From: Tubiluchus corallicola
Lineage: Eukaryota; Priapulida; Priapulimorpha; Priapulimorphida; Tubiluchidae
Direction of reading: 5' to 3'
DNA: 32,605 nt
Assembly: GCA_030141605.1 (NCBI GenBank)
Contig: JAQGDQ010000451.1
Span: 157,501-190,105 of the forward strand
This document shows positions 10,015-20,175 of the stretch, piece after piece. The notes under the pieces are model-generated. The model made no database searches. It worked only from the letters and a program-made list of their open reading frames with translations, and was not told the DNA's origin. A program made the position numbers and the translations under genes. The first letter of the stretch is position 1; each line of letters begins with the position of its first letter.

Positions 10015-11391
10015 GGTATGTTTGAGCAAATACACTAACGTACTCAACACCAAGCTGATGGGGGGTCGTACTCACTGTGGATGAAGCTTTTGTTGCCGGT
10101 ATGTTTGAGCAAATACACTAACGTACTCAACACCAAGCTGATGGGGTCGTACTCACTGTGGATGAAGCTTTTGTTGCCGGTACGTTTGAGCAAATACACT
10201 AACGTACTCAACACCAAGCTGATGGGGTCGTACTCACTGTGGATGAAGCTTTTGTTGCTGGTATGTTTGAGCAAATACACTAACGTACTCAACACCAAGC
10301 TGATGGGGTCGTACTCACTGTAGATGAAGCGTTTGTTGCCGGTATGTTTGAGCAAATACACTAACGTACTCAACACCAAGCTGATGGGGTCGTACTCACT
10401 GTGGATGAAGCTTTTGTTGCCGGTACGTTTGAGCAAATACACTAACGTACTCAACACCAAGCTGATGGGGTCGTACTCACTGTGGATGAAGCTTTTGTTG
10501 CCGGTATGTTTGAGCAAATACACTAACGTACTCAACACCAAGCTGATGGGGGGTCGTACTCATTGTGGATGAAGCTTTTGTTGTCGGTATGTTTGAGCAA
10601 ATACACTAACGTACTCAACACCAAGCTGATGGGGTCGCACTCACTGTGGATGAAGCTTTTGTTGCCGGTATGTTTGAGCAAATACACTAACTTACTCAAC
10701 ACCAAGCTGATGGGGTTGTACTCACTGTGGATGAAGCTTTTGTTGCTGGTATGTTTGAGCAAATACACTAACGTACTCAACACCAAGCTGATGGGGGGTC
10801 GTACTCACTGTGGATGCAGCATTTGTTGCCGGTGTGTTTGAGCAAATACACTAACGTACTCAAGACCAAGCTGATGGCGTCGTACTCACTGTGGATGAAG
10901 CTTTTGTTGCCGGTATGTTTGAGCAAATACACTAACGTACTCAACACCAAGCTGATGGCGTCGTACTCACTGTGGATGAAGCTTTTGTTGCCGATATGTT
11001 TGAGTAAATACACTAACGTACTCAACACTAAGCTGAAGGGGTCGTACTCACTGTGGATGAAGCTTTTGTTGCCGGTATGTTTGAGCAAATACACTAACGT
11101 ACTCAACACCAAGCTGATGGGGTCGTACTCACTGTGGATGAAGCTTTTGTTGCTGGTATGTTTGAGCAAATACACTAACGTACTCAACATCAGGCTGATG
11201 GGGTCGTACTCACTGTGGATGAAGCTTTTGTTGCCGGTATGTTTGAGCAAATACACTAACGTACTCAACACCAAGCTGATGGGGTCGCACTCACTGTGGA
11301 TGAAGCTTTTGTTGCCGGTATGTTTGAGCAAATACACTAACGTACTCAACACCAAGCTGATGGGGTCGTACTCACTGTGGATGAAGCTTTG
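10015..11391. repeat. 81-bp minisatellite, about 17 copies
   Basis: The unit contains GAGCAAATACACTAACGTAC and CACTGTGGATGAAGCTTTTG. The phase is strictly 81 bp (for example 10098 to 10179) except where GGGG has become GGGGGG, making units of 83 bp. The six-G runs are at 10060-10065, 10548-10553 and 10793-10798. Because 81 is divisible by three, several frames on both strands stay open for 80-216 codons. The +2 insertions break each of those frames at the same place in the unit. I read it as non-coding satellite. It ends at an abrupt junction (GAAGCTTTGCACTATTG) with the 62-bp array. Confidence 0.95.
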
Positions 11392-11395
11392 CACT

Positions 11396-12082
11396 ATTGT
11401 AACGACTGATCTTTGTAAACGCAGGTTGTTTCAAATGCTTCAAAAACAAAAGAAACTATTGTAATGGCTGATCTTTGTAAACGCAGGTTGTTTCAAATGC
11501 TTCAAAAACAAAAGAAACTATTGTAATGGCTGATCTTTGTAAACGCAGGTTGTTTCAAACGCTTCAAAAACAAAAGAAACTATTGTAATGACTGATCTTT
11601 GTAAACGCAGGTTGTTTCAAACGCTTCAAAAACAAAAGAAACTATTGTAATGGCTGATCTTTGTAAACGCAGGTTGTTTCAAATGCTTCAAAAACAAAAG
11701 AAACTATTGTAATGGCTGATCTTTGTAAACGCAGGTTGTTTCAAATGCTTCAAAAACAAAAGAAACTATTGTAATGGCTGATCTTTGTAAATGAATGTTG
11801 TTGCAAATGCTTCAAAAACAAAAGAAACTATTGTAATGGCTGATCTTTGTAAACGAAGGTTGTTTCAAATGCTTCAAAAACAAAAAAAACTATTGTAATG
11901 GCTGATCTTCGTAAACGCAGGTTGTTTCAAATGCTTCAAAAACAAAAAAAACTATTGTAATGGCTGATCTTTGTAAACGCAGATTGTTTCAAATGCTTCA
12001 AAAACAAAAGAAACTATTGTAATGGCTGATCTTCGTAAACGCAGGTTGTTTCAAATGCTTCAAAAACAAAAGAAACTATTGC
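11396..12082 (+). repeat. 62-bp minisatellite derived from LINE RT sequence, 11 copies
   Basis: The unit contains CAGGTTGTTTCAAATGCTTC and AAACTATTGTAATGGCTG, with a period of exactly 62 bp. Translated, the unit gives DLCKRRLFQ in one frame and NASKTKE in the next. Together they resemble the 'D-C-N-L-LN-SKTKE' segment that precedes the FKFLG motif in many LINE reverse transcriptases. The last copy runs without a break into the LINE remnant at 12022-12590. Since 62 is not divisible by three, the array cannot be read as one protein. Point variants (C/T, G/A, AAAG/AAAA) separate the copies. Confidence 0.9.
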
Positions 12083-12590
12083 TAAGTTTTAGAAAAGAGC
12101 TGGGTGAAAACGCACCTGTGCTTATAAATAAAAAAGCCATGAAAATTGTTCAAGATTTCAAATTTCTGGGAATAAAATTTTCAGAGGATCTTGAAGGGGA
12201 AGGTAACATGCTCTGTTGTATAAAAAAGGCCCTTCAGCATCTGTACTGTTTAACACAACTTGAATCATTTAACATTGCCCCTGTAATGATGGAGAGCTTT
12301 ATCAGACAATAATTGAGAGTGTCTCCTCACTGTTTGGTACGTCGCTACCACGCAGAGAGATCGCAATGCTCTTGGTCGTTAAATCCGTATCAAAAATTAT
12401 AGAAATTAAACTGCAGTCAATGTACCACATTTGCACGAGACGAGGGTCGCAAAGAGAGCGCAAGTTGTCATTAACAACGGATGTTATCTACGCAATAATT
12501 TTTTGAAATGCTCCCCTCTTGCCGTAGATATCGTTCAACTGACGCTAAAACCACAGGGAGTTTAAAGGTAGACAGAATAATTTTTCATAT
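12022..12590 (+). pseudogene. LINE (non-LTR retrotransposon) reverse transcriptase C-terminal remnant
   Basis: An ATG-initiated frame at 12022-12312 encodes KKLLLSFRKEL, then DFKFLGIKFSEDL (about residues 45-57) and KALQHLYCLTQLESFN (about residues 69-84). These match, from memory, the post-catalytic region of jockey/CR1/L2/Rex1-type RTs (FKYLG, K-QRL-FLR-L-FN). It stops at 12310-12312. In the next frame IIESVSSLFG continues to about 12506. In a third frame FEMLPSCRRYRSTDAKT (about 12500-12550) corresponds to the common LPSGRRYRS motif near the C-terminus. At least two frameshifts and the missing catalytic domain make it dead. The 5' side has been replaced by the 62-bp array. Clade is uncertain. 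Confidence 0.8.
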
Positions 12591-12887
12591 ACTACCCCAT
12601 TTTCAAGTCCGATAAACAGTATACATTTTAATACAATTAATACTGCAAAAGCGTTTCTGATAATTAAATAATAGATTAAAAACTTAATGAATGGCGGGCG
12701 AGCCCAACTATTGATGTCATCACAAACTAACATAATTTCCAACAGCAAAAATATTCCACGAGCGTGTTGCACGTGTTTGTGAAAGCGAAAATTGAAGTAC
12801 AGTGCTACTGTAAGATATTCAGCGTGTTGTACTAAAACTAGGTAAGTTTTAAGATAAAAATTCAAATTTCAAATTTACCGCTGTGCT

Positions 12888-13165
12888 CACGCATGAGCTG
12901 TCGAACGTGTGTAGTTCGTCAGAAACTAGCACATCTAAACGGAGAGCTACAGCACCTGTTTTTGTGCAAAGCGTTTTCGAAATGCAGGCGCTAGTAACTG
13001 TCTAACAACGAACGGCGAAATGCATGTAACAGCGAAGAACTAGTGGCACGAACGTGAAATTGTGTTTGTGTGGTAATAATTATTTCACGTAAGTCATTTT
13101 TGAAAAAATAGTATGTTTCCTCAATATTTTAGAGAGTAGATTGTTTTGACCTACAGTTTAATATT
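12888..13165 (+). mobile_element. Dispersed repeat family B, copy 2
   Basis: It aligns colinearly with 4262-4515 through TCGAACGTGTGTAGTTCGTC, CACCTGTTTTTGTGCAAAGC, CATGTAACAGCGAAGAACTA, GGTAATAATTATTTCA and AAAAAATAGTATGTTTCC. It is in the same orientation as copy 1. It has no ORF, and its boundaries are approximate. Confidence 0.65.
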
Positions 13166-13347
13166 GGGTCCGGTTTTTTTCAATTCTTTCTAGCCTGTTG
13201 CAGTTCACACTATCAAGAGTAAATTTCAGCAAATTTCCAATATTTCTATATCACTGTATGTAATTTATTACGTATGCAACAACAAATTGAATTCATTTGT
13301 GTTACAATATAATGACAATGAATTACTTACTTTCTGTCTAACCAACT

Positions 13348-13430
13348 ATGGCGTGCGTTTATCGACCAAAATTAAGCAAACCCGATCACGGTCAATAATT
13401 AGATGGGTGAACTATCAGGAAAACTGCCTC
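13348..13430 (+). repeat. 5S rRNA-like fragment, second copy
   Basis: AAATTAAGCAAACCCGATCA is followed by CGGTCAATAATTAGATGGGT and GAACTATCAGGAA. Aligned to the 3' half of a typical animal 5S rRNA, the A-box AAGC (13374) and the box-C GATGGG (13402) are 28 nt apart, as in real 5S. The middle also matches (CACGGTCA-TA-TT). It is better preserved than the copy at 9028. It is likely a 5S-derived SINE or a dispersed 5S pseudogene. Confidence 0.6.
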
Positions 13431-13917
13431 TGGATACATTTTTACGGCTAGCTATCTCGTCAATGGATGTACATGGTTAAGCTTTCAGCTTCAGTGTCTC
13501 ACTTTAGAGCATTATCATCGATATCGAGCTGCGTTCCAGTCCCGCCACAAGCTCACAACTAAAAGCGGGTCCAGCCGTTACGTGCAGATCTTCAAGACTG
13601 CCGAACTGTACATAAAAAATAGACAGTTTCTATTATGTTTTAGAGAACCGTAGCTTCTTTCTTTTTGTACTTTCTGTACTTGTTCACTTTTGAAAGATTT
13701 AATTTATATTCATCTTCAAAGTTAGAGCTCAGGAATGGTCAGGGCTTTAATAGAATAAAAGACTATAGTTCACCCAAAGTGAGATTTGCATACAGTCACA
13801 GTAGGATTTTACAATCAATCAAGTTGGTTGTAGCACAAGAAAACCCTCAACTTACAATTATCTAAAAATCGTGTAATTTTTTTTATCACCTAAATACTAT
13901 TTTACTGTGCACAGAAC
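13431..13917. other. Unique sequence
   Basis: One 66-codon open frame (13665-13865) without family resemblance. No RNA or repeat signal. Confidence 0.5.
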
Positions 13918-14262
13918 TCGTATTAGCAGTAGCGCGGTATAAAAATTTAAACTACCGCGATGACCGTTAGCAGCCATTTAAGCGGTCAGTCGTTTGAAAC
14001 AACTTTAGACAATATTGAGTCAAGTTTAAAAACTAATCACAGCGCTCGTAGCGCACTCCTAACTAAGCAAAAGTGCAAATATGTTTATCTTGCCAATAAA
14101 ATTAGTAATGTTGGTGCACACTGGGATAGTGACACAGTGACGTTTTACCAGTTGGCGCGCATATTTCAAATTACTAAGGATTTTCTTGCATAAGTGTTTC
14201 AAACAGGTAAGCGAAATGCTAAGTTCTGTTACTTCGTATGGAAAGATTTTTGGGATATATTT
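13918..14262 (+). mobile_element. Dispersed repeat family A, copy 4
   Basis: This is the plus-strand version of the family. TAGCAGTAGCGCGGTATAAA and AATTTAAACTACCGCGATGA correspond to the reverse complement of copies 1 and 3. TCTTGCCAATAAAATTAGTA and GGTGCACACTGGGATAGTGA follow in the same order. It ends near GGAAAGATTTTTGGGA. A 77-codon open frame inside it is broken in the other copies, so it is not a conserved ORF. Confidence 0.7.
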
Positions 14263-16075
14263 CAAATTGCTTGTTGTTACTCTGTAAGCTATTGTTCACG
14301 AATGATTATTCTTGGTTTGTATGAGTGTAGCTTTATAAACTCTGAAGTTTACAAAAAAATTCAATAATAATTCTTAAATAGTTTAAATATTTGTTTCTTT
14401 TTCACGATTTTCAAAATAGTGGAGAAACTTTCAACAGTCACAAATGCGCCATTTCAGTGAGAACCTTGTTTCGCAAAAACCCCATCAGCAGAACTTCGCC
14501 AGTCATCCATACGAGCAATTAATTTTGCTCAGCCAAATTAATTAGAAGCTGCCTAATGTTTTAATTGTCAACAGTGATTCAACTTCCCGTAATAGCTAAA
14601 TTCAATAATTAGCATTTTTTGCAGAAGAAAATCTACTGTAAACAAAGTAGTACGTCACGATACACAGGAGAAAGCTGTTTGTAAAAAAATCGACTGCCAG
14701 TGACAATAATTAAATGCTATCATAAATAAATGTAGCAGGTTGAACCAGATTAAGAACTCTGTAAAGATTCAGTCACAATCAACGGCTTTTCATGATCGAA
14801 AAATAAGTCAAAAGTAACATTGGATGACATGAAGTATGTTGCAAATGAGGGATTTTTCAAGAAAATTTTTTTCAAGAAAGTCGGTTTGGCTGTGAATTAA
14901 ACTAGTCACTAGCTGTCCCATTGCAAACGAGTGTGAACATTGTAAGAACTTGTGCTGTTTAGAAAAACTGAAAGGAAACGATTCGTGAAGTTACTAACGT
15001 TGAAATAATTATAAAACCTTAAAAAAATTTCACGAACGAAACTTCCTTTTTGAGAAATTAAAAGTTATAAAATGCCTGATGAACAAATTCAAGTGTTTGT
15101 TGACTGTACCCAATTGAACGAAGACGTGTTCCTCATATATACATATATGCCCCAAGGCTACCTGGAGAAGCCATCCAAGGCCACGATATTCCTGACCGCT
15201 TACCAAACCTCGCCAATCCTGACGAGTTAACGACTTCAAACTTCTGGTCTGTAACAACCATTAAAACCTCTGTCACCGGACACTTTACAATCATTGAAAA
15301 CATACTCCAGATTCTTCAGTTTATTTGCCTACAACACTCGACTGCAGTAGGAACTGACAGTAGGAAGCGCGCTGCGCTGAAGCCATAGAAGCCAAACACT
15401 CGGCCGGTAAGACAGCATCACTTTCAACCTCCTTCGAAACACAACAGCTGCCCAGGTAACTTTTTTAACCCTTTCGCACCTTTTGTTTTCTAACGTAATG
15501 TATTTCTGTCACTCTGTCTACGTTCATTCCTACTCACAATAGCATTTATATTGAATTCAGTTTCTACTTGATTGCAAAAAAGGGTCTTTTAAGAGTCAGA
15601 AGACTTGCGTCCGCCTCCCACTTAACCTATACCCCACGGGCGGACTGTTCTGCTGGTGATTTTTGCATCTTGTCTTCATCTTGTTGCAGCATCTGGTTTG
15701 AGGAAGCAAACTGGGTCGTTAAGAAGATTTGCAGCCTGGAGAGGAGAAGGCGCACCTGTTCCTGTAGCCCGATTAGGGAAAAGTTAATCGCATTTCTGTA
15801 AAGCTTTTTTGAATCGTATGAGGCAAATAAACGTGAAATGAATTGAATTACACATTGTGAAATTGTTGCTAATAAGTCGTTTTACAGCACGTGTGATCAA
15901 AAATACTTGCGTTAATTAAGCACTTATTTAACTATATCAGTGTATATTTACTCCACTATCCAATCATTAACTTTTGAATAGTTGAATGTAATAGTTGAAG
16001 ACTTCTGAATGTAGTCAGCTAGAATTGTTACTGCTGTTTTGTCGGTCAGGTCATTTTTAAATGTAAAAGCAAGGT
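14263..16075. other. Unique AT-rich sequence, no supported gene
   Basis: The longest open frame is 77 codons at 15568-15801. It contains a pyrimidine tract followed by CAG near 15690 that could mimic a splice acceptor. The protein (Cys/Arg-rich, ending in IREKLIAFL) resembles no family, so I do not call an exon. No RNA gene or repeat family member was found. Confidence 0.45.
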
Positions 16076-16165
16076 GAATGGTCGAGTGGTCAAAAATGAT
16101 ACAGGGCTGGTCACTGAATGGGTGGGTGACCACCTGGGCATAATACTCACTGTGGGAAGTTTCTT
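16076..16165 (+). repeat. tRNA/5S-like SINE head fragment
   Basis: ATGGTCGAGTGGTCA resembles a tRNA A box. It is followed by GGGCTGGTCACTGAATGGGT and GGGTGACCACCTGGGCATAA, which resembles 5S box C. GGTCAC and GTGACC also form a short hairpin. The segment TCACTGAATGG...GGTGACCACCTGG is shared with 27398-27465. Whether the head is tRNA- or 5S-derived is ambiguous. Confidence 0.4.
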
Positions 16166-16221
16166 TCGCCATGCTACCTCTGGGCGAACGTGGATTAATG
16201 CAGACAATGCTGCTGGTCCGT

Positions 16222-16349
16222 GATGATAATGATGATGATGGTGGTGGTGGTGGTGATGATGATCATGATGATGATGATGATGGTGGTTATGGTGATGGTT
16301 ATGGTGATGATGATGATGGTAGTGGTGGCGGCGATGGTGGTGGTATTGG

Positions 16350-16395
<46 letters not shown>

Positions 16396-17390
16396 AATGG
16401 TGGTGGTGGTGATGATGGTGATAATGTTAATGATGATGATGATGAAAGTGGTGGTGGTGGTGGTATTAGTGATGATGATGATTATGATGGTAATGATGAT
16501 CGTGATGCTGATGATGATGAAGATGACGTAGCATGTGCTCACTAAGTTGTTGCACCACTAATTACAAAGACTAGGATTCTAACGAATCACTGCACGTCTT
16601 TCATTAGTCTTCAGATCAAATTTACTTTGTTCATGAGAAAACAGTCAGTAATACTGAAGTCTGAAATTAGTGATTCCCGCTAAACACACACTGCTGTGTA
16701 ATCATTTCCTGTATAAAAATAGGAAAACAACACAAGGCTGGGATCGCATGATGATGATGATGGTGGTGGTAGCCGTGGTAGTGATGGTGGTGGTGGTGAT
16801 GGTGATGGTGATGGTGGTGGTGATGATGATGATGATGATAATGATGATGATGGTGGTGGTGGTGGTGATGATGATCATGATGATGATGATGGTGGTGGTG
16901 GTGGTGGTGGTGGTGGTGATGATGATGATGGTAGGGGTGGCGGTGGTGGTGGTATTGGTGATGATGATGATGATAATGGTGGTGGTGGTGATGGTGATGA
17001 TGATGTTGATGATGATGATGTTGAAAGTGGTGGTGGTGGTATTAGTGATGATGATGATTATGATGGTAATGATGATCGTGATGCTGATGATGATGAAGAT
17101 GACGTAGCATGTGCTCACTAAGTTGTTGCACCACTAATTACAAAGACTAGGATTCTAACGAATCACTGCACGTCTTTCATTAGTCTTCAGATCAAATTTA
17201 CTTTGTTCATGAGAAAACAGTCAGTAATACTGAAGTCTGAAATTAGTGATTCCCGCTAAATACACACTGCTGTGTAATCATTTCCTGTATAAAAATAGGA
17301 AAACAACACAAGGCTGGGATCGCATGATGATGATGATGGTGGTGGTAGCCGTGGTAGTGATGGTGGTGGTGGTAATGGTGATGGTGGTGG

Positions 17391-17448
<58 letters not shown>

Positions 17449-17660
17449 CATAATCATGAAGAGCGTGGTGGTGGTGGTGATGATGATGATGATGATGGTC
17501 TTGATGATGATAGTGATGGCGACGGTATTGGTGACGGTGTTGGTGATGATGATCATAATAATGCTGATCGTGATGGTGGTGTTGGTGTTGGTGATGGAGT
17601 TATTAATGGGGGTGGTGTTGGCGGTGACGGCAGGAGCAGCAGCAGTGATGATGACAGTGA
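16222..17660. repeat. Three (GAT)n/(GGT)n blocks
   Basis: Imperfect GAT and GGT triplet runs occupy about 16222-16530, 16747-17103 and 17324-17660. They form open frames of 100-174 codons on both strands (Asp/Gly, Met/Val, or Ile/Thr on the reverse). This is a trivial result of a 3-bp repeat lacking stop triplets, so I call no gene. The third block degrades into GTTGGTG and CAGCAGCAG sequence near 17580-17650. Confidence 0.9.
16525..17366. repeat. 576-bp tandem duplication carrying GAT arrays
   Basis: The 224-bp non-repetitive spacer at 16525-16748 reappears at 17101-17324 with essentially one difference (TAAACACACACT / TAAATACACACT). Landmarks such as CCTGTATAAAAATAGG are exactly 576 bp apart (16708, 17284). 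The flanking GAT/GGT blocks have diverged much more than the spacer. Confidence 0.9.
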
Positions 17661-17954
17661 TGACCACGATGACTACTATAGTTACAATTATTATAACGTG
17701 TCGTGACGTTGACTGGAGTGATTTAAGTATGCCTGTTCAAGAGCAACAATCACCGATCATCAGCATATGAATGGGTGTAAGCGTGTTATTTTTTCGTTGT
17801 TATAGCAACAGAGTTCTTTTACTGAATATCGTTCCGCATTCACAGTGCTCACATGTGCATTATGCAATTCGATTTTATTTCATGAAGAATTTAAACAATT
17901 CATTTCAACTCTGTTGTATGACATTGGCATCAAATTCGTCAAAGACGCTCCACA

Positions 17955-18045
17955 TAAACGCTGAGGGGAATGGGAGAGTGGTGAGAGCGTGTGCTTGGTG
18001 TGAGTAACTGGGTGATAGCCGGGTTCGATACTGGCTCTGAGAATT
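17955..18045 (+). repeat. tRNA-like SINE head, family C
   Basis: It has an A-box-like TGGGAGAGTGGTGAGAGCG and a good B box GGTTCGATACT (18022-18032). The T-stem AGCCGG/CTGGCT pairs with one mismatch. The anticodon arm pairs poorly, so it is not a tRNA gene. The B-box region matches 27398-27465 (GGTTCAATACTCGCTCT) and the A-box region matches 23860-23935. A GA repeat follows 80 bp downstream. Confidence 0.5.
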
Positions 18046-18121
18046 CTTATTCGTAACATTTATGATTTTTACCTCGTGGCTATCTTTCTCGCCGAGCCTA
18101 CACTGTGTTGATTCTCTTTCT

Positions 18122-18298
<177 letters not shown>

Positions 18299-18301
<3 letters not shown>

Positions 18302-18790
18302 TTACTTTACTAACTAAGTAAGGCATTGTTTCACTTTAGTATCTAAGCATAAGGGCTGGGCCTTTCCGCCAACCACACATTTTATAAATTCACGAATAAG
18401 GTAGCAGCATTGACGTGTGGGTCTTGGATTGGCGACCTGTCTTGTCTTGTGATTCACTTGTCGTTTCCAGCTTAGCAATAGATCGTTTCTGGAATCTCAG
18501 CTCGTTGTACAACCGAGTAGCTTTAGATGAATAAATAAATAAATTTGAAATGAACTATCTTGAAGATTTGTTTTATGCGGCTGCATGGCACGTGCTCGAC
18601 TTTAAAATTAATTGTTTGAATTAAGTTGATTCAACTCACATATTTCTTGGCAGAAGGGCTTGAAGAACATCTAAAATTTCTTAAAGGAACAACTAAACAG
18701 AAGCTGAACAAAACGGACGCGTTAATATTCTTAAAATAAGTCCAATACTAAATTTCTGAAAGCAAATTTAACTAAAAGAAAGGAAGTGTG
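18299..18790. other. Unique sequence, with possible retroelement 3' end
   Basis: At about 18500-18545 a near-palindrome (CTCGTTGTACAACCGAG) is followed by TAGCTTTAGATGAATAAATA and more AATA units. A terminal hairpin followed by AATA repeats would fit a LINE or SINE 3' end, but I see no coding remnant upstream. The rest shows nothing. Confidence 0.3.
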
Positions 18791-18792
18791 AA

Positions 18793-18875
18793 AAAATAGA
18801 GATGCATCCTGGATTTGAACCAGAGACCATCCGCTTACAAGGCAGACACTCTACACCACTAAGCCATTTTAACCC
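18793..18875 (-). repeat. tRNA-Thr(UGU)-like SINE or tRNA pseudogene, copy 2
   Basis: On the minus strand there is an A box TGGCTTAGTGG (plus strand 18856-18866) and a D stem with wobbles. The anticodon stem TCTGC/GCGGA encloses loop CTTGTAA, anticodon TGT (18837-18839 on plus). A T stem TCTGG/CCAGG and B box GGTTCAAATCC (18811-18821) follow. The body folds as a cloverleaf, but the acceptor stem does not pair (about 3 of 7). A TTTTTT run follows the 3' side. Shared tail with 9250-9346 favours a SINE. Confidence 0.7.
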
Positions 18876-19530
18876 TGTGATCAAGGCAGTCCAAAGTTCG
18901 TAAATAACCTTTTTTGCATAATTTCCTTTTTGTCATTGATTTATTTTTGAATTTTGAAATTACAAAAAATACACCTCGAAATTTTACTTAACTAAAATTG
19001 CATACTCGACTGGAAAAACATTTTATAAATCAGTGAAGCGGTTTTTTTCACTTTGATTTGATTACCTTCATTCACAATTGTTGCGGAGGAGATTTATTTC
19101 TCATAAATCATAAATCGTAACCTGCTTTATTCGATCTCACCATTCTCGCGTCGTGCACTGATATAATTTGTGTTATTCCTCGCTTGAGAGTTTTACTTTG
19201 CAAAGTGTAGCCTAGTGTTATAGACGCATCTCTCTTTCTACTCAAATCTCTCTGTTTTTACTCATCTGGCTTCGTTGGGTAATGGTTTGAGGATGCGGAA
19301 CTTTGAGAGATTAGTTTCCTGTTCGGTGGTTGGCGTTAGTTGTCACACGTTCTGTCTGTAGGTCTAGTTATTATTTGAACACTAGTTTAGTTTTCCAATT
19401 CAATTCAATTTGTTTCATTTCTGTTCATCACTCGATACAATACTCCACATTACATTAACGTGTCACTTGAAATTACCATTAATCAGTAATCATTTTGAGA
19501 TATCATCTAATAATTGTAATTATCAGCTAG
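18876..19530. other. Unique AT-rich sequence
   Basis: No gene, RNA gene or repeat is supported. Confidence 0.5.
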
Positions 19531-19835
19531 TGCTGTTGCTGCTGCTGCTGCTCCAGTTGATATTTTATGACATTAGATCACGGGCTTATTTGCTGTGGAT
19601 GCTGCTATTGTTGTTGTTGTTGCAACTACTACTGCTGTTGCTGTTGCTACTACTACTGCTTATCTTGCAGTTGCTACTACTACTACTACTGCTGCTGCTG
19701 CTACTGCTACTGCTACTGCTACTGCTACTGCTACTGCTACTGCTACTGCTACTGCTACTGCTACTGCTACTGTTACTGCTACTGCTACTGCTACTGCTAC
19801 TGCTACTACTACTACTGTTACTGCTACTACTACTG

Positions 19836-19867
<32 letters not shown>
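19531..19867. repeat. (CTG)n / (CTACTG)n microsatellite
   Basis: CTG and CTA triplets in several blocks, with a long regular CTACTG hexamer stretch at about 19695-19812 and a GCTGCTGCTG block at the right end. CTG runs are known hairpin formers. The poly-Leu, poly-Ser and Cys-Tyr frames across it are artefacts of the triplet period. Confidence 0.95.
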
Positions 19868-20175
19868 TGGGTTAGAAGATTTGTGTTGCTTGCTCAGATT
19901 CGATACCGCACTTTTTCTTGATTGCTGACACCGCACATGCGTGCAGGCTAACACAAACCATTTCAGAATTTTTTTTGCGCACAAGCGCGACCTGCGCCTC
20001 CAGCATTTTCTGAATGTTAACAGCCATATATAGCTTAATTTAATATTTCCCTCTGCGAAAGGTAGCTTTAGTATTGTAGCTAGTCTGTGTGTGACAGCTT
20101 CACTAGGATAGCTTAATCTTATTATTGATTTTAGGTGCAGCTCTAAACAGTAATTAGTCAGTGCCTAGTTTCCAG
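19868..20175. other. Unique sequence before the 27-bp array
   Basis: Nothing recognised. Confidence 0.5.

Noticed and set aside
12022-12312. Stand-alone 96-residue protein gene
   Set aside because: Its N-terminus is minisatellite, its core is LINE RT, and matching RT motifs continue past the stop in other frames, so it is a pseudogene fragment.
15568-15801. Candidate exon with polypyrimidine-CAG acceptor
   Set aside because: No protein similarity, no supporting donor or partner exon, and splice-like motifs occur by chance at this rate.
16171-17770. Asp/Gly-, Met/Val- and Ile/Thr-rich open frames
   Set aside because: Simple consequence of GAT/GGT triplets, which give no stop codon in most frames. 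No non-repetitive domain is attached.
18793-18875. Functional tRNA-Thr gene
   Set aside because: Acceptor stem pairs at only about 3 of 7 positions, and a second decayed copy with the same tail exists, so SINE or pseudogene is preferred.
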